The notes below the pieces were generated by a model. The model saw nothing but the letters and a program-made list of their open reading frames with translations, ran no database searches and was not told the origin of the DNA. Of a DNA stretch of 64,000 bases, positions 52,844 to 62,312 are shown piece by piece. This stretch comes from Listeria immobilis (GTDB lineage: Bacteria > Bacillota > Bacilli > Lactobacillales > Listeriaceae). Position numbers and translations under genes: made by a program. The stretch lies in the NCBI RefSeq assembly GCF_014322765.1, contig NZ_JAASTZ010000017.1, forward strand, positions 1-64,000. Direction: 5' to 3'. Positions within the stretch are counted from its first letter, which is position 1, and each line of letters opens with the position of its first letter.

Positions 52844-52858
52844 CTTACGAAAAGTAAG
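52844..52858. promoter_or_regulatory. Operator-like dyad CTTAC-GAAAA-GTAAG
   Basis: A perfect 5-5-5 inverted repeat, followed by TAAGTTACTT, lies upstream of the CatE-like gene and directly past the permease stop. It closely matches the site at 6796-6810 before the MhqO-like operon. Confidence 0.55.
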
Positions 52859-52862
52859 TAAG

Positions 52863-54254
52863 TTACTTTCCTGATAATTCACTATGTTTTCTACCATAAC
52901 TAAAATAGACAACTACGCCAATAACAAACCAGATACTACAAAGAATCCAAGTATGCACGGATAAACGACTAATTAAAAATGCACATAGTAAGAAGGATAC
53001 AATTGGTAATACAGGATAAAACGGTACTTTAAACCCACTTTGCTGAATTGATTTATTTTTACGTAAGAAGATAATTCCAATTGATACCATCATAAAAGCA
53101 AGCAATGTTCCGATATTTACGAGTTCTGCTAATTTATCAAGCGGCACTAATCCGCTAATAATCGCTACAATTACTGCGAATATCCAGGTATTTTTAACTG
53201 GAGTTTGATGTTTTTCATTAATTTCAGCTAATACTTTGGGGAGTAAACCGTCACGTCCCATTGCAAAGATTAATCTTGTTGCTCCATAACTCATCACCAA
53301 AATTACTGTAATCATACCAACAACTGCTCCAAGCGAGACAATTCCCGCCACCCAATCTTGATGAATTACTTGTAAAGCATAGGCTACTGGATCGGTTACA
53401 TTTAATTCTGTATAAGGAACTATTCCTGTTAAAACCGCAGATACAGCAATATATAAAATGGTACAAATCAATAAGGAACCAATAATTCCAATTGGCATCG
53501 TTCGTTGCGGATTTTTCACTTCCTCGGCAGCTGACGATACGGCATCAAAACCTAAATAGGCAAAAAACACTAATGCCGCTCCATTCATTACACCGCTCAT
53601 TCCAAACGGCATAAATGGCTGCCAATTATCTGGCTTAACATAAAATACACCTACAACTAAAAATAATAAAATTACGCCAACTTTAATTGCCACCATAATT
53701 GTATTAACTCGGGTTGACTCTTTTATGCCTAATGTTAGTAAAAAACCAATAACCATTACAATAATAATTGCAGGTAAATTAATAAATGTTCCTGCTGCTG
53801 GATTAAATGGTCCTGAAACTATTTTTGGAATTGAAAGATGGAACCCTGAAAGTAGTGCGTTTAAATAAGAGGACCAACCACTTGCAACAGAAGCTACAGC
53901 AAGTCCATATTCTAGTATTAGCGCCCACCCCAGTAACCAGCCAATCAATTCACCAAAAACTACATAACCATACGTATAAGCACTACCAGCAACAGGTACA
54001 CTAGATGCAAATTCCGAATAACACATCGCAGCAATCGCACAAACAATTGCAGCAATGATAAATGAAAAGATAATTGCAGGGCCCGCACTTTTTGCAGCTA
54101 CTGTCCCTGGTAAAATAAATATACCTGTCCCAACAATCGCTCCAACTCCGAGCAATGTTAAATCAAATGGTCCAAGTGTTTGCTTTAAATGTTTACTATC
54201 ACTTTTATTATGCAGTAAATCATTTAAGGGTTTTTTTCTAAATAAGTAATTCAT
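52863..54254 (-). CDS. Amino-acid permease (APC superfamily, YfnA/CAT type)
   Basis: The 463-aa transporter has 12 or more TM segments and the APC start pattern (LTLLGVGAIVGTGIFILPGT, with the unwound GxG substrate site) and FFAYLGFDAVSSAAEEVKNP in TM6. It takes up or exchanges amino acids by proton coupling; the closest type I know is the cationic amino acid/YfnA group. ATG 54254 has TAGGAG upstream. Confidence 0.88.
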   Translation of the reverse strand: MNYLFRKKPLNDLLHNKSDSKHLKQTLGPFDLTLLGVGAIVGTGIFILPGTVAAKSAGPAIIFSFIIAAIVCAIAAMCYSEFASSVPVAGSAYTYGYVVFGELIGWLLGWALILEYGLAVASVASGWSSYLNALLSGFHLSIPKIVSGPFNPAAGTFINLPAIIIVMVIGFLLTLGIKESTRVNTIMVAIKVGVILLFLVVGVFYVKPDNWQPFMPFGMSGVMNGAALVFFAYLGFDAVSSAAEEVKNPQRTMPIGIIGSLLICTILYIAVSAVLTGIVPYTELNVTDPVAYALQVIHQDWVAGIVSLGAVVGMITVILVMSYGATRLIFAMGRDGLLPKVLAEINEKHQTPVKNTWIFAVIVAIISGLVPLDKLAELVNIGTLLAFMMVSIGIIFLRKNKSIQQSGFKVPFYPVLPIVSFLLCAFLISRLSVHTWILCSIWFVIGVVVYFSYGRKHSELSGK

Positions 54255-54488
54255 AATTTCTCCTACCTTTTTACAGTCTTTCCACATAGTATACTTTTAC
54301 GCTTTAAAGGTCAATAGTTTTGTGAAGAAAGATACAAAAAATAAAGATTCTGTAATAAAATAGAACCTAATACCTAAATATATCTAAATACTCTTTCATG
54401 ATTTGCACTGTGCGCTTGCATAAGCTAAAATTAGAAAGAATGGATTTGTGCGTATTTACCACAAAGCATGCTAGAAAGAGGAATTCAT

Positions 54489-56309
54489 GTGATTTTATTT
54501 TATTTTTTATTAATTGTTGGTAAGTTTACCTTTGCCTATTTTCAAATTTTTAAAGACCCAAATTTTTTGGCACTTGGGATAGACTTACTTTTCATTGTAG
54601 TACTTCTTGGTCTGATACATTTATTTGCTCCGATTCGCTCGCACATTTATTGGTATGCAGGAATGTCATTATTTGTCGGGATTTTAATGCTCGTTTGCGT
54701 TTTATATGCTCGTTTTTATAATGAAATCCCAACTTATCACAGTTTCTCCCTTATTGGTGAAGTTGGCGTAGTAAAAACAAGCGCTACAAGCCTTTTAAGT
54801 GGAACAGACTGGTTGTATATTCTTGATATTGTCTTACTTCCAATAATCCTTTATTTAAGTATTAAAAAAGGCCATACCTTCCCTTCATTCCGAATAACTA
54901 GCCGTGTATATGGCGTATCATTTATTAGTATTTTACTGATTCTTAGTGGGTTTACTTATTATATGATGCAACAAAATATCATTAGCGACTCCAAACGAGC
55001 TAAACGAATGGGGATTTTTACTTTTAATATTAGTACTGCTCTTACTGGTTCTGATCATGTAAAAGCAGCTGATATTACAGCACAAAATGTTCGCGATATT
55101 AAAGGTGTTAAACTAGTAGAAAACCCCGATTATTTCGGTGTAGCTAAAGATAAAAATCTCATTATTGTCCAACTAGAATCTCTTCAACGTAATTTAACAA
55201 ATATCGAAATCAATGGTCAATCCATCACACCAACATTAGATAGCTTAGAAAAGGAAACCATGTATTCCAATAAATTTTTCCAAACAGTTTCAAAATCAAA
55301 TACAGCAGATGCCGAATGGTCTGTTTATACGTCCACATTCCCAAGCGGATATTACACTAATACACAAACATACGGCGACAGAGTAATACCATCAATGCCT
55401 CGTTTGTTAGGCAAAAATGATTATGCAACGGAGACATTCCATACAAATGATGCTAGTTTCTATAATCGTGATGAATTTTATCCAGCTGTAGGTTTTGATA
55501 AATTTTACGATAGAAAATTCTTTGGGGATGAAGACGTTATTGGCTTTTCGCCAAGTGATGAAGTGCTTTATAATAAAGCCTTTCCTATTTTAGAAAAGCA
55601 GTATAAAGACAACCAAAAATTTTATGCCCAATTAGTAAGTGTAAGTAGTCATATGCCATTTGAAATTCCGGCAGACAAGCAGGAAATTGATTTACCTAGC
55701 GATTTAAAAGATACGGAGCTTGGTAATTATTTTGAAGCAGTGCATTATGCAGACAAACAACTTGGTGCTTTTATTCAGAAATTGAAAGATAGTGGCATTT
55801 GGGACGATTCAGTTGTTGTTTTTTATGGAGATCATCATATTATCAAAACCGATCAACTTCCTGAAGAGCAAAAAAAATACGTTAATCGTTCCACTGAGCT
55901 AAAAGCCGATCCAGCTGATGATTACCGTATTCCTTTCTTTCTACATTATCCTGGAATGGAAAATCCCGGAGAAATCAAGACTGTTGGTGGTGAGGTAGAC
56001 ATTATGCCAACTGTGATGAATTTACTAGGCATTAATACTGGTAACCAAATTATGTTTGGTGATGATATTTTAAACACCCCTAATAATTATGTTCCTGAAC
56101 GTTACACAATGCCAGAAGGAAGTTACTTTACAGACTCATATATGTACAAACCGGATGAAAGCTTTGAAACTGGTGCAGCAACTAATTACGATGGAACTAA
56201 CATAGAATTATCCACTGAAGTAAAGAAAAAATTTGATGCTAGTCGGAAACTCTTGCAGTACTCAGATAGTTATGTAAACAATTTGCCATTACGTGATGAA
56301 GATAAATAA
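54489..56309 (+). CDS. ltaP: LTA synthase-family protein, probable LtaP glycolipid primase
   Basis: About five N-terminal TM segments precede an extracellular sulfatase-fold domain: ESLQRNLT with the metal-binding Glu, SNTADAEWS with the catalytic Thr, GDHHII and the late His. LTA synthases polymerise glycerol-phosphate from phosphatidylglycerol; the Listeria paralog at this location (lmo0644 by memory) is LtaP, which adds the first unit to the glycolipid anchor. GTG at 54489 has AGAGGA about seven bases upstream; ATG at 54468 would add seven residues but has no SD. It is monocistronic. Confidence 0.85.
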   Translation: MILFYFLLIVGKFTFAYFQIFKDPNFLALGIDLLFIVVLLGLIHLFAPIRSHIYWYAGMSLFVGILMLVCVLYARFYNEIPTYHSFSLIGEVGVVKTSATSLLSGTDWLYILDIVLLPIILYLSIKKGHTFPSFRITSRVYGVSFISILLILSGFTYYMMQQNIISDSKRAKRMGIFTFNISTALTGSDHVKAADITAQNVRDIKGVKLVENPDYFGVAKDKNLIIVQLESLQRNLTNIEINGQSITPTLDSLEKETMYSNKFFQTVSKSNTADAEWSVYTSTFPSGYYTNTQTYGDRVIPSMPRLLGKNDYATETFHTNDASFYNRDEFYPAVGFDKFYDRKFFGDEDVIGFSPSDEVLYNKAFPILEKQYKDNQKFYAQLVSVSSHMPFEIPADKQEIDLPSDLKDTELGNYFEAVHYADKQLGAFIQKLKDSGIWDDSVVVFYGDHHIIKTDQLPEEQKKYVNRSTELKADPADDYRIPFFLHYPGMENPGEIKTVGGEVDIMPTVMNLLGINTGNQIMFGDDILNTPNNYVPERYTMPEGSYFTDSYMYKPDESFETGAATNYDGTNIELSTEVKKKFDASRKLLQYSDSYVNNLPLRDEDK

Positions 56310-56311
56310 CT

Positions 56312-56352
56312 AAAAAAGGAAGTATCCATAAAAACACGGATACTTCCTTTTT
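56312..56352. terminator. Bidirectional terminator
   Basis: The stem AAAAAGGAAGTATCC / GGATACTTCCTTTTT is perfect over 15 bp, between convergent genes. Confidence 0.9.
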
Positions 56353-56353
56353 A

Positions 56354-57004
56354 TTATTTAGGTAAGGCGTCGTTATGCTCGTTAAATTTCTTAATGCTTT
56401 CAAGGGCAAGTGGTTTATTCATCATTTGTAAGAACAAATCATAACCAATTGTTACCGTATCCGCTCCACTTGCCAGTGCTTGCATAATTTGACGACTATT
56501 TTTAAAACTTGCTCCCATTATTTTCACTGTTTGCAAGTTTTGTAAATCTAAAATATAACGCAATTCTTCTATTGTTTTGGCTGCATCTAACCCACTTACC
56601 TCCATACGATTGTAGTAAGGCGCTAGATAATCAGCCCCTGCAAGTGCTGCAACATATCCTTGCTCTGATGAAAAAATCGCAGTTGCTAGAATAATAGCTT
56701 GTGGAAACTGAGCGCGAACTTTCATAATCACTTTAATGCCGGCTTCATGGGCGGGTATTTTTAAAGCAATTTTGGTTCCTTCAGCTGGATCCATTTTTCG
56801 AATCCGTAAAATATCTTCCCAAATTTCTTCTTCTGTTAATCCCGCTGCTTGGACGAATACTATTTTTGCGGGAATTTGCGCAATATGTATTGTTCTTGGC
56901 TGTTTTTCTTTTAGCAAAATAGTTGGATTGGTGGTGACACCTTCAAAAAACGAAAATTGAAGCGCTTTCTTTATTTCCTCTAAATTTACTGTGTCTAAAA
57001 ACAT
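56354..57004 (-). CDS. Transaldolase-like / fructose-6-phosphate aldolase-family protein
   Basis: A 216-aa protein with the small TalC/FSA layout: MFLDTVNLEEIKKAL with catalytic-site Asp, GVTTNPTILLKEK, and the region IALKIPAHEAGIKVI holding the Schiff-base lysine (K near 87), then GADYLAPYYNRM. It cleaves or transfers dihydroxyacetone units. It is monocistronic, with a terminator on each side. Confidence 0.88.
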   Translation of the reverse strand: MFLDTVNLEEIKKALQFSFFEGVTTNPTILLKEKQPRTIHIAQIPAKIVFVQAAGLTEEEIWEDILRIRKMDPAEGTKIALKIPAHEAGIKVIMKVRAQFPQAIILATAIFSSEQGYVAALAGADYLAPYYNRMEVSGLDAAKTIEELRYILDLQNLQTVKIMGASFKNSRQIMQALASGADTVTIGYDLFLQMMNKPLALESIKKFNEHNDALPK

Positions 57005-57113
57005 TTCCTCACTCCTTTAAAATTTGCCTCTTAATATCAGTTTAGAAAAGTTTTAAGTAGCCGTCAACCGTTTCCCAGTCCCAAAGTTGTTAGCAATTTT
57101 GTGCATCTAATTA

Positions 57114-57143
57114 TAAAAAAAGATTCGCTCATAAGAACGAATC
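57114..57143 (-). terminator. Terminator after the YjdF-like gene
   Basis: On the minus strand GATTCGTTCTTATGAGCGAATC forms a hairpin followed by seven T. Confidence 0.85.
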
Positions 57144-57151
57144 AAATTTCA

Positions 57152-57880
57152 TTATTTATTTTTCGGTGCTTTTTTCCAATTTTTTCGTTTAAATTCAAAA
57201 TGTTCCATCCATGGTCGACCTTTTTTTAAAGCGAAATAGCCGATAATCGCAATAATAAGTGCCCCAACAATATCGACAATAATATCGCTCATTGTGTCTT
57301 GAAGGACGGCTCTTCCAGTCAGCGGTGTTCCATTAGATAAATTATACCTTTGCATATTTAAATCCATTATGCCATCAAAGGTATACTCATACACTTCCCA
57401 AAATGCTCCCATTGTCACTGCAAAACAAAAAGCGAAAACAGCAATAAAACCCGGCTTTAACTTCATTACGACTTTACTATTGGAATTTAATAAACTCACA
57501 AATGAGAAACCAATGGCGCCGAGCATTGCACCACTAAATGTATGCAAAATTTTATCCCAGTGCGGCACATTTGAATAGAATTTTTGAACAGTCCCAAGAT
57601 AAATCGAGCCATATAGAAAAACGATAAATAAAATATAAACAAGTCCTGGTATTTCAAATTTAAAGCGTCGTGAAATAATAGATGGTAATAGTAAAATAAG
57701 AATGCCTAGCAATATTTCAAATAATAAAAACAGATAATCTCCTCGTAAAGTTACGCTCGGCCCAGTTGCTGGTTGCTTAATTGGCGCCGTAAAAACTTCA
57801 TATGTAGTAAAAATAACCGAAACTCCCATTGATGCAAAAACAAAAAGTGCTATCCATTGTGTCCAATTAATTCTCCTCAT
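57152..57880 (-). CDS. YjdF-like (DUF2238) membrane protein
   Basis: The 242-aa product has about seven hydrophobic segments and the family stretch VPHWDKILHTFSGAMLGAIG with conserved Asp/His, then GAFWEVYEYTFD and DTMSDIIVDIVGALI. Conserved Asp, His and Glu in membrane helices suggest a transporter or membrane enzyme; the function is unknown. Confidence 0.83.
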   Translation of the reverse strand: MRRINWTQWIALFVFASMGVSVIFTTYEVFTAPIKQPATGPSVTLRGDYLFLLFEILLGILILLLPSIISRRFKFEIPGLVYILFIVFLYGSIYLGTVQKFYSNVPHWDKILHTFSGAMLGAIGFSFVSLLNSNSKVVMKLKPGFIAVFAFCFAVTMGAFWEVYEYTFDGIMDLNMQRYNLSNGTPLTGRAVLQDTMSDIIVDIVGALIIAIIGYFALKKGRPWMEHFEFKRKNWKKAPKNK

Positions 57881-57920
57881 GCTCTCATCTCCAATCTATC
57901 TTGTAATACCCTGTTTTAAT

Positions 57921-57966
57921 CAAAAAGAAACTGCTTATCTATCTTAGACTAGGAATAGATAAGCAG
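57921..57966 (-). terminator. Terminator of frvA
   Basis: On the minus strand CTGCTTATCTAT pairs with ATAGATAAGCAG and is followed by TTTCTTTTT. Confidence 0.78.
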
Positions 57967-57988
57967 TCAACTATTGATTGTTGTTTAA

Positions 57989-59857
57989 TTAACCTTTAAG
58001 CAGACGTAATCCATTTAAAATTACTAAAATAGTACTTCCTTCATGTCCAATAACTCCAAACGGCAAATTGATTAATTGGAAAACATTCGCTGTAATTAAC
58101 ATTAAGATAACTGCAATCGCAAAACAAATATTTTGCCAGGTAATTCTGTATAGCTTTTCCGAGAGTGTATAGGCATATGGAATTTTTTCTAAGTCGTTTT
58201 TCATTAAAACAACATCCGCTGTTTCCATTGCTATATCTGTCCCCTCTCCCATTGCAATCCCAACTGCTGCATGGGCTAGCGCAGGAGCATCATTAATGCC
58301 ATCTCCTACCATTGCTACACTGCCATATTCCTCTGATAACCCTTTTAACACATCTACCTTTGTTTCCGGCAAACAACCAGAAATTACTTTATCCATTCCA
58401 AGTTCAGCTTGAATTGCCGCACCTGTTTGTTTATTGTCCCCTGTTACCATAATTGTTTTAATCCCTTTAGCTTGAAGCGCCTTAATTGTATGAACTGCTT
58501 CAGGACGGCAGGTATCTTTCAGCGCAAACATCGCTACCACGTCTGCTTCACATGCCACATAAACAACCGTTTTCCCCTCATTAGCTAATGCTTCAAATGT
58601 CGTTTTTGAAAATTTTTCTGATGGTATCTTTCCAATAAAATCAGCTTTCCCAATTTTCCAGTTTTTTCCGTGATACATTGCTGTTACTCCCCATCCAGGA
58701 ACATCTGTTATTTCAATAGTTGTGATTTTTTCAATGGTTTCTGTTTCTAAAGCGTAAGTAAGAGCCGCTGCTAATGGATGTAAAGATTGGCGTTCCATTG
58801 CCGTTACTATATTAATAATCTGTTGTTGGTCCACTTTTTCTGCAAATATACGATCTGTAAGTTGTGGTGTTCCATTTGTAAGTGTCCCAGTTTTATCAAA
58901 GGCAACAGCTTTAATTCCTCGTAGATTTTCCAAATGCACTCCACCTTTAAATAAAATTCCATGTCTTGCACCATTAGATATTGCCGCTAATGTTGCTGGT
59001 GTTACAGATGCTACTAACGCACAGGGAGAAGCTACTGTTAATAAGACCATCGCACGATAAAAAGTTTCCATCCATGACCAACCGAGCGCATAATGAGGTA
59101 AAAATAGCATGAGCAACACAAATAGCAATACTGCTTTTACATACGTATCTTCAAAACGTTCAATAAAGCGAGCAGTTTTGGAAGGTTCACTTTGTGCGGT
59201 TTCTACTAAACGAATTATTTTACTAAAAATTGTATTATCAAACGTTTGTGTCACTTTTATAGAAATTGTACTACTTACATTAACCGTTCCACCAAATACC
59301 TCTGCCCCTTCTGATTTTGCTGCTGGAACAGATTCTCCATTAATTGCCGCTTCATTTAAAGTGGTAGAACCTCGAATAATTTGCCCATCTATTGGTACAC
59401 TTTCACCAGGGCGGACGAGCACCATATCTTCTAAATGTAAATCTTTTGCTGCCACTTCCTCTAAATCACCATTTGAAAGTATCCGAAAAGCACGTTCTGG
59501 TTGAAAAGCCATTAATTTCGTGATTTCACGTTTACTTTTGTTTGTCGTATAAGTTTCTAAAGCACCACTAATGGAAAAAATAAAAATAAGGATAGCTCCT
59601 TCTAACCAGTAGCCAATAATTGAAGCGCCAATAGCTGCTAAAACCATCAATAGTTCCACATTTAATTTTTTTGTTTTAAGTGTCGCCTTAATACCTTCTT
59701 TGGCTTGTTCAAAACCACCAATAATAAAGGAACTCAGAAAAATTACCGCTGTCCAAAAGTCGCCAAGTTCCGAACCAAACATCCATCCCATCAAAATCAA
59801 TATTCCACTAATGCCAGTTGTCACAAATTGCCAATTTCGCTTCATCCAATTTCTCAT
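57989..59857 (-). CDS. frvA: P1B-4 type Fe(II)-exporting ATPase FrvA
   Basis: The 622-aa pump has the membrane metal motif SPC (TVASPCALVASVTPATL), DKTGTLTNG with the phosphorylated Asp near 321, GDGINDAPAL and the P1B-4 signature HEGST in the last TM. It has no N-terminal metal-binding domain. Listeria FrvA (lmo0641) exports Fe(II) and guards against iron/heme toxicity, and it is Fur-controlled; a Fur box lies just upstream here. I use ATG 59857 (AAAGGGTGA upstream) rather than GTG three codons before. Confidence 0.92.
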   Translation of the reverse strand: MRNWMKRNWQFVTTGISGILILMGWMFGSELGDFWTAVIFLSSFIIGGFEQAKEGIKATLKTKKLNVELLMVLAAIGASIIGYWLEGAILIFIFSISGALETYTTNKSKREITKLMAFQPERAFRILSNGDLEEVAAKDLHLEDMVLVRPGESVPIDGQIIRGSTTLNEAAINGESVPAAKSEGAEVFGGTVNVSSTISIKVTQTFDNTIFSKIIRLVETAQSEPSKTARFIERFEDTYVKAVLLFVLLMLFLPHYALGWSWMETFYRAMVLLTVASPCALVASVTPATLAAISNGARHGILFKGGVHLENLRGIKAVAFDKTGTLTNGTPQLTDRIFAEKVDQQQIINIVTAMERQSLHPLAAALTYALETETIEKITTIEITDVPGWGVTAMYHGKNWKIGKADFIGKIPSEKFSKTTFEALANEGKTVVYVACEADVVAMFALKDTCRPEAVHTIKALQAKGIKTIMVTGDNKQTGAAIQAELGMDKVISGCLPETKVDVLKGLSEEYGSVAMVGDGINDAPALAHAAVGIAMGEGTDIAMETADVVLMKNDLEKIPYAYTLSEKLYRITWQNICFAIAVILMLITANVFQLINLPFGVIGHEGSTILVILNGLRLLKG

Positions 59858-59872
59858 TAAACTCACCCTTTC

Positions 59873-59891
59873 TAAATGATAATCATTATTA
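59873..59891 (-). promoter_or_regulatory. Fur box upstream of frvA
   Basis: The sequence TAATAATGATTATCATTTA on the minus strand matches most of the Fur consensus GATAATGATAATCATTATC. It lies 16 bases before the frvA start. Confidence 0.88.
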
Positions 59892-60080
59892 ACACCCTAA
59901 AAAACACAAAAATCTGCTTTCGCAACTGCGAAAAACAGATTAAACAATAATTATTATAATTTAAAAATATATAAAAGCTCTATTACGCTTAATATTATAG
60001 CACTTGCTAAAGATACTTTCAACGCAATTGATAATATATTTATCTAATTGATAATGAATTTCACTATCATTCCATTTCAT

Positions 60081-60112
60081 AAAAAAACACTTGGGCAAAG
60101 TGCCCAAGTGTC
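60081..60112 (-). terminator. Terminator of the aldo/keto reductase gene
   Basis: On the minus strand ACACTTGGGCA pairs with TGCCCAAGTGT and is followed by seven T. Confidence 0.9.
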
Positions 60113-60120
60113 ATTTTCAA

Positions 60121-61038
60121 TTATGGTAATTGATTTCCTGCCGCACGATAAATTTCATACCATTCCTCACGACTAAGCGTTATATCAGAAGCTTTGGCAA
60201 TATCTGTAATACGTCCCGGATTCATAGTTCCTACAACTGTTTGGAATTTCGCTGGATGACGCTGAATCCAAGCAACCGCAATTGCTGAGTTTGTTATACC
60301 TTTTTCTGCTGCAATTTTATCAATAACACGGTTTAATTCAGGGAATTTATCATTATCTAAAAATACCCCTTCAAAAAAGCCATATTGGAACGGAGACCAA
60401 GCTTGGATTGTCATGTTGTTCAAACGGCTATATTCCAAGATACCGCCATCACGATCAATCGATGGGTTAATGGTCATATTTACATTCAATCCGCTATCAA
60501 TCATTCCCGTATGCATAATGCTAAATTGTAGTTGGTTCGCAATTAAATCTTGTTCCACATATTTTTTTAGCAATTCAATTTGTCCTGGATTTTGATTACT
60601 TACACCAAAATGACGAACTTTACCACTTTTTTCTAATTCTGTAAAAGCTGCAGCTACTTCCTCTGGCTCAAAAAGTGTATCTGGACGATGAAGTAGTAAT
60701 GTATCTAAGTAATCTGTTTTCAGGCGCTTTAAGCTACCTTCCACAGAGGAAATGATGTGCTCTTTAGAAAAATCAAAGAATCCTTGACGAATACCACATT
60801 TTGATTGAAGAATCATTTTTTCACGAACTGTCGCATTCATATCAATCGCATTTGCAAAAACTTCTTCTGATTTACCGCCACCATAAATATCTGCGTGATC
60901 AAAAAAATCAATTCCATTTTCAAGTGCTGTATTAATCACCTTATTCGCGTCCGTTTTGCTCAAATCAGCCATTCGCATACAACCTAGCGCAACTTCAGAA
61001 GCTGTTAAAGCACTATTACCAATTGTTATTCGTTTCAA
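60121..61038 (-). CDS. Aldo/keto reductase (YdhF type)
   Basis: A 305-aa AKR: ASEVALGCMRMADL, catalytic DHADIYGGGKSEEVF (Asp, Tyr), LQSKCGIR (Lys) and TLLLHRPD (His), ending with the NADPH region TVVGTMNPGRI. It reduces aldehydes or ketones with NADPH. TTG at 61038 fits the usual MKRITIG start and has GGAAGAGG about eight bases upstream; a GTG three codons earlier overlaps the SD. Confidence 0.9.
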   Translation of the reverse strand: MKRITIGNSALTASEVALGCMRMADLSKTDANKVINTALENGIDFFDHADIYGGGKSEEVFANAIDMNATVREKMILQSKCGIRQGFFDFSKEHIISSVEGSLKRLKTDYLDTLLLHRPDTLFEPEEVAAAFTELEKSGKVRHFGVSNQNPGQIELLKKYVEQDLIANQLQFSIMHTGMIDSGLNVNMTINPSIDRDGGILEYSRLNNMTIQAWSPFQYGFFEGVFLDNDKFPELNRVIDKIAAEKGITNSAIAVAWIQRHPAKFQTVVGTMNPGRITDIAKASDITLSREEWYEIYRAAGNQLP

Positions 61039-61101
61039 ATTAAGCACCTCTTCCTAAAAGTATATCCTTATTTTACCACTTTGTTGAAATCGTTACCAAA
61101 C

Positions 61102-61635
61102 TTAACCTTCCGAATAAAAATTAATCCCTTTTTCAGTATCTTCTACAACTATTCCAGCCGGTTTGTTGAGTAGTAAAATACAATAGTAGAAATCACCAAC
61201 ACATCCTGATGTATGTAGCGCAAATATTAAATACACAACTGCTTCGTTCACGCCAAGAAAACGAAGAAGCAAAAACAAACCTGTAAGCACCACAAATGGA
61301 GCAATCGAGATAATAAAGAATTGTGGTTTCGTATAAAATGAACCTGGACTTGTCGCATATGCCATTCCCTTTTTAAAGCCGAATTTCACTTTTCCTGATG
61401 GTTGAAACGCTTTAAAGAAAATCCCGTGTACTGCTTCATGGATGATGAGTGATACAAAATAACCTAAAAAAAGCCAAATAATACCCTCAAATCCATTCGA
61501 AATCACATAACCACCTGAAAAAACAATTCCCAAAACAGTTAACACAAGTACAATAATAATCGCAGCAATATTCATATTTATAATTAACTTTTTATTTTCA
61601 AGCAAATTTATTTCTTCTACTAATTTTCTTTCCAA
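61102..61635 (-). CDS. DUF3267 putative zincin membrane protein
   Basis: A 177-aa protein with about four hydrophobic segments and HEAVHGIFF at about 67-75, a zincin HExxH motif, followed by GMAYATSPGSFYTKPQF. The family is assumed to be a membrane metalloprotease, activity unproved. The start is TTG (61635), with AAGGAGGAG upstream. It is the last chromosomal core gene before the integrated element. Confidence 0.83.
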   Translation of the reverse strand: MERKLVEEINLLENKKLIINMNIAAIIIVLVLTVLGIVFSGGYVISNGFEGIIWLFLGYFVSLIIHEAVHGIFFKAFQPSGKVKFGFKKGMAYATSPGSFYTKPQFFIISIAPFVVLTGLFLLLRFLGVNEAVVYLIFALHTSGCVGDFYYCILLLNKPAGIVVEDTEKGINFYSEG

Positions 61636-61719
61636 GTATACTCCTCCTTTTTATAAAAACACTGGTATTTTAGCTAATTTTATTATACAATACTTCTTGT
61701 CGGCATTCTATGTCACAAA

Positions 61720-61751
61720 GGAGAAATACCCAAGTCCGGCTGAAGGGGACG
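61720..61751 (+). other. tRNA-Ser 5' fragment, candidate attachment site
   Basis: GGAGAAATACCCAAGTCCGG continues CTGAAGGGGACG, the acceptor 5' strand, D-arm and start of the anticodon stem of a bacterial tRNA-Ser. No anticodon, variable arm or 3' half follows. A cut in the anticodon stem is what remains when an element integrates in a tRNA gene and rebuilds the full gene at its far end. The sequence to the right is accessory in kind. Confidence 0.75.
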
Positions 61752-61788
61752 AAAAGTTATTCTTCTGCTAATTTCTATAAATTTCTAC

Positions 61789-61838
61789 AACCCTCTGAAA
61801 CAGCTATTTAAAGCTATTTTAAGAGGGTTGTTTTTTTC
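61789..61838 (+). terminator. Terminator at the element edge
   Basis: AACCCTCT and AGAGGGTT pair around a 25-base loop that holds a further imperfect repeat (CAGCTATTTA / AAGCTATTTT); eight T follow. Confidence 0.75.
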
Positions 61839-61953
61839 TACTACTCTGACGATTTACTAAAACCTCGTTTAAAGTGATAGTCAGAATGATAGTCAAAACC
61901 TCTCAACCGCTACAAATTTATTTGAGTATTTTAAAATTAATTTATAAAAACAC

Positions 61954-61980
61954 TTGATTATATATCGTCGATGATATAAT
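61954..61980 (+). promoter_or_regulatory. Promoter with palindrome before the small membrane peptide
   Basis: TTGATT (61954-61959) and TATAAT (61975-61980) are 15 bases apart. The spacer contains TATATC-GTCGAT-GATATA, a dyad that may be an operator. Confidence 0.5.
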
Positions 61981-62005
61981 ATAATTATAGAAAGGAGTTG
62001 AGAAA

Positions 62006-62107
62006 GTGAAAGACATCTTAGAGGAAATAAAAACAGTCCTTGAAATTATCACTCTTGTAGTAGCGCTGACAACAATACACAAGAATGATAAAGACAAGAA
62101 CCGCTAA
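62006..62107 (+). CDS. 33-aa hydrophobic peptide, type I toxin/holin-like candidate
   Basis: A GTG start has AAAGGAG about nine bases upstream. The peptide MKDILEEIKTVLEIITLVVA continues LTTIHKNDKDKNR: a short amphipathic start, one membrane helix and a basic, charged tail. This is the make-up of small holin-like toxins (TxpA/Fst-like). A terminator-like GGGG...CCCC stem follows (62113-62137). A minus-strand -10 TATACT preceded by TG, with a weak -35 17 bases before, lies near 62145-62175 and would give an antisense RNA over its 3' end. Toxicity is not shown. Confidence 0.5.
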   Translation: MKDILEEIKTVLEIITLVVALTTIHKNDKDKNR

Positions 62108-62165
62108 ATCAGAGGGGTGAAACTCCCCTCCCTCTATTAAAAGTATATCACGTCTTTCATAAATT

Positions 62166-62312
62166 ATGAATAAATATATCTGGGTTATATTAATTGTTAT
62201 CTGTATCAATGGATTAGCCGGTTACTTTCAAAATACTTTTTTAATAGTAGCAGCTATCCTGGTCACTCTGGCATGTTTGATTTATTTAATTACAGAAAGG
62301 AAGCGGAAATAA
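62166..62312 (+). CDS. 48-aa membrane peptide of the integrated element
   Basis: The peptide MNKYIWVILIVICINGLAGY has two hydrophobic segments (the second FLIVAAILVTLACLIYLI) and ends TERKRK. The stop overlaps the next ATG by one base (TAATG), which supports coupling. There is no clear SD, so expression is uncertain. Confidence 0.5.
   Translation: MNKYIWVILIVICINGLAGYFQNTFLIVAAILVTLACLIYLITERKRK

Noticed and set aside
62018-62209. Minus-strand ORF opposite the 33-aa peptide
   Set aside because: No SD, and it runs through the GC-rich stem and the sense gene. An antisense RNA is more plausible than a protein here.
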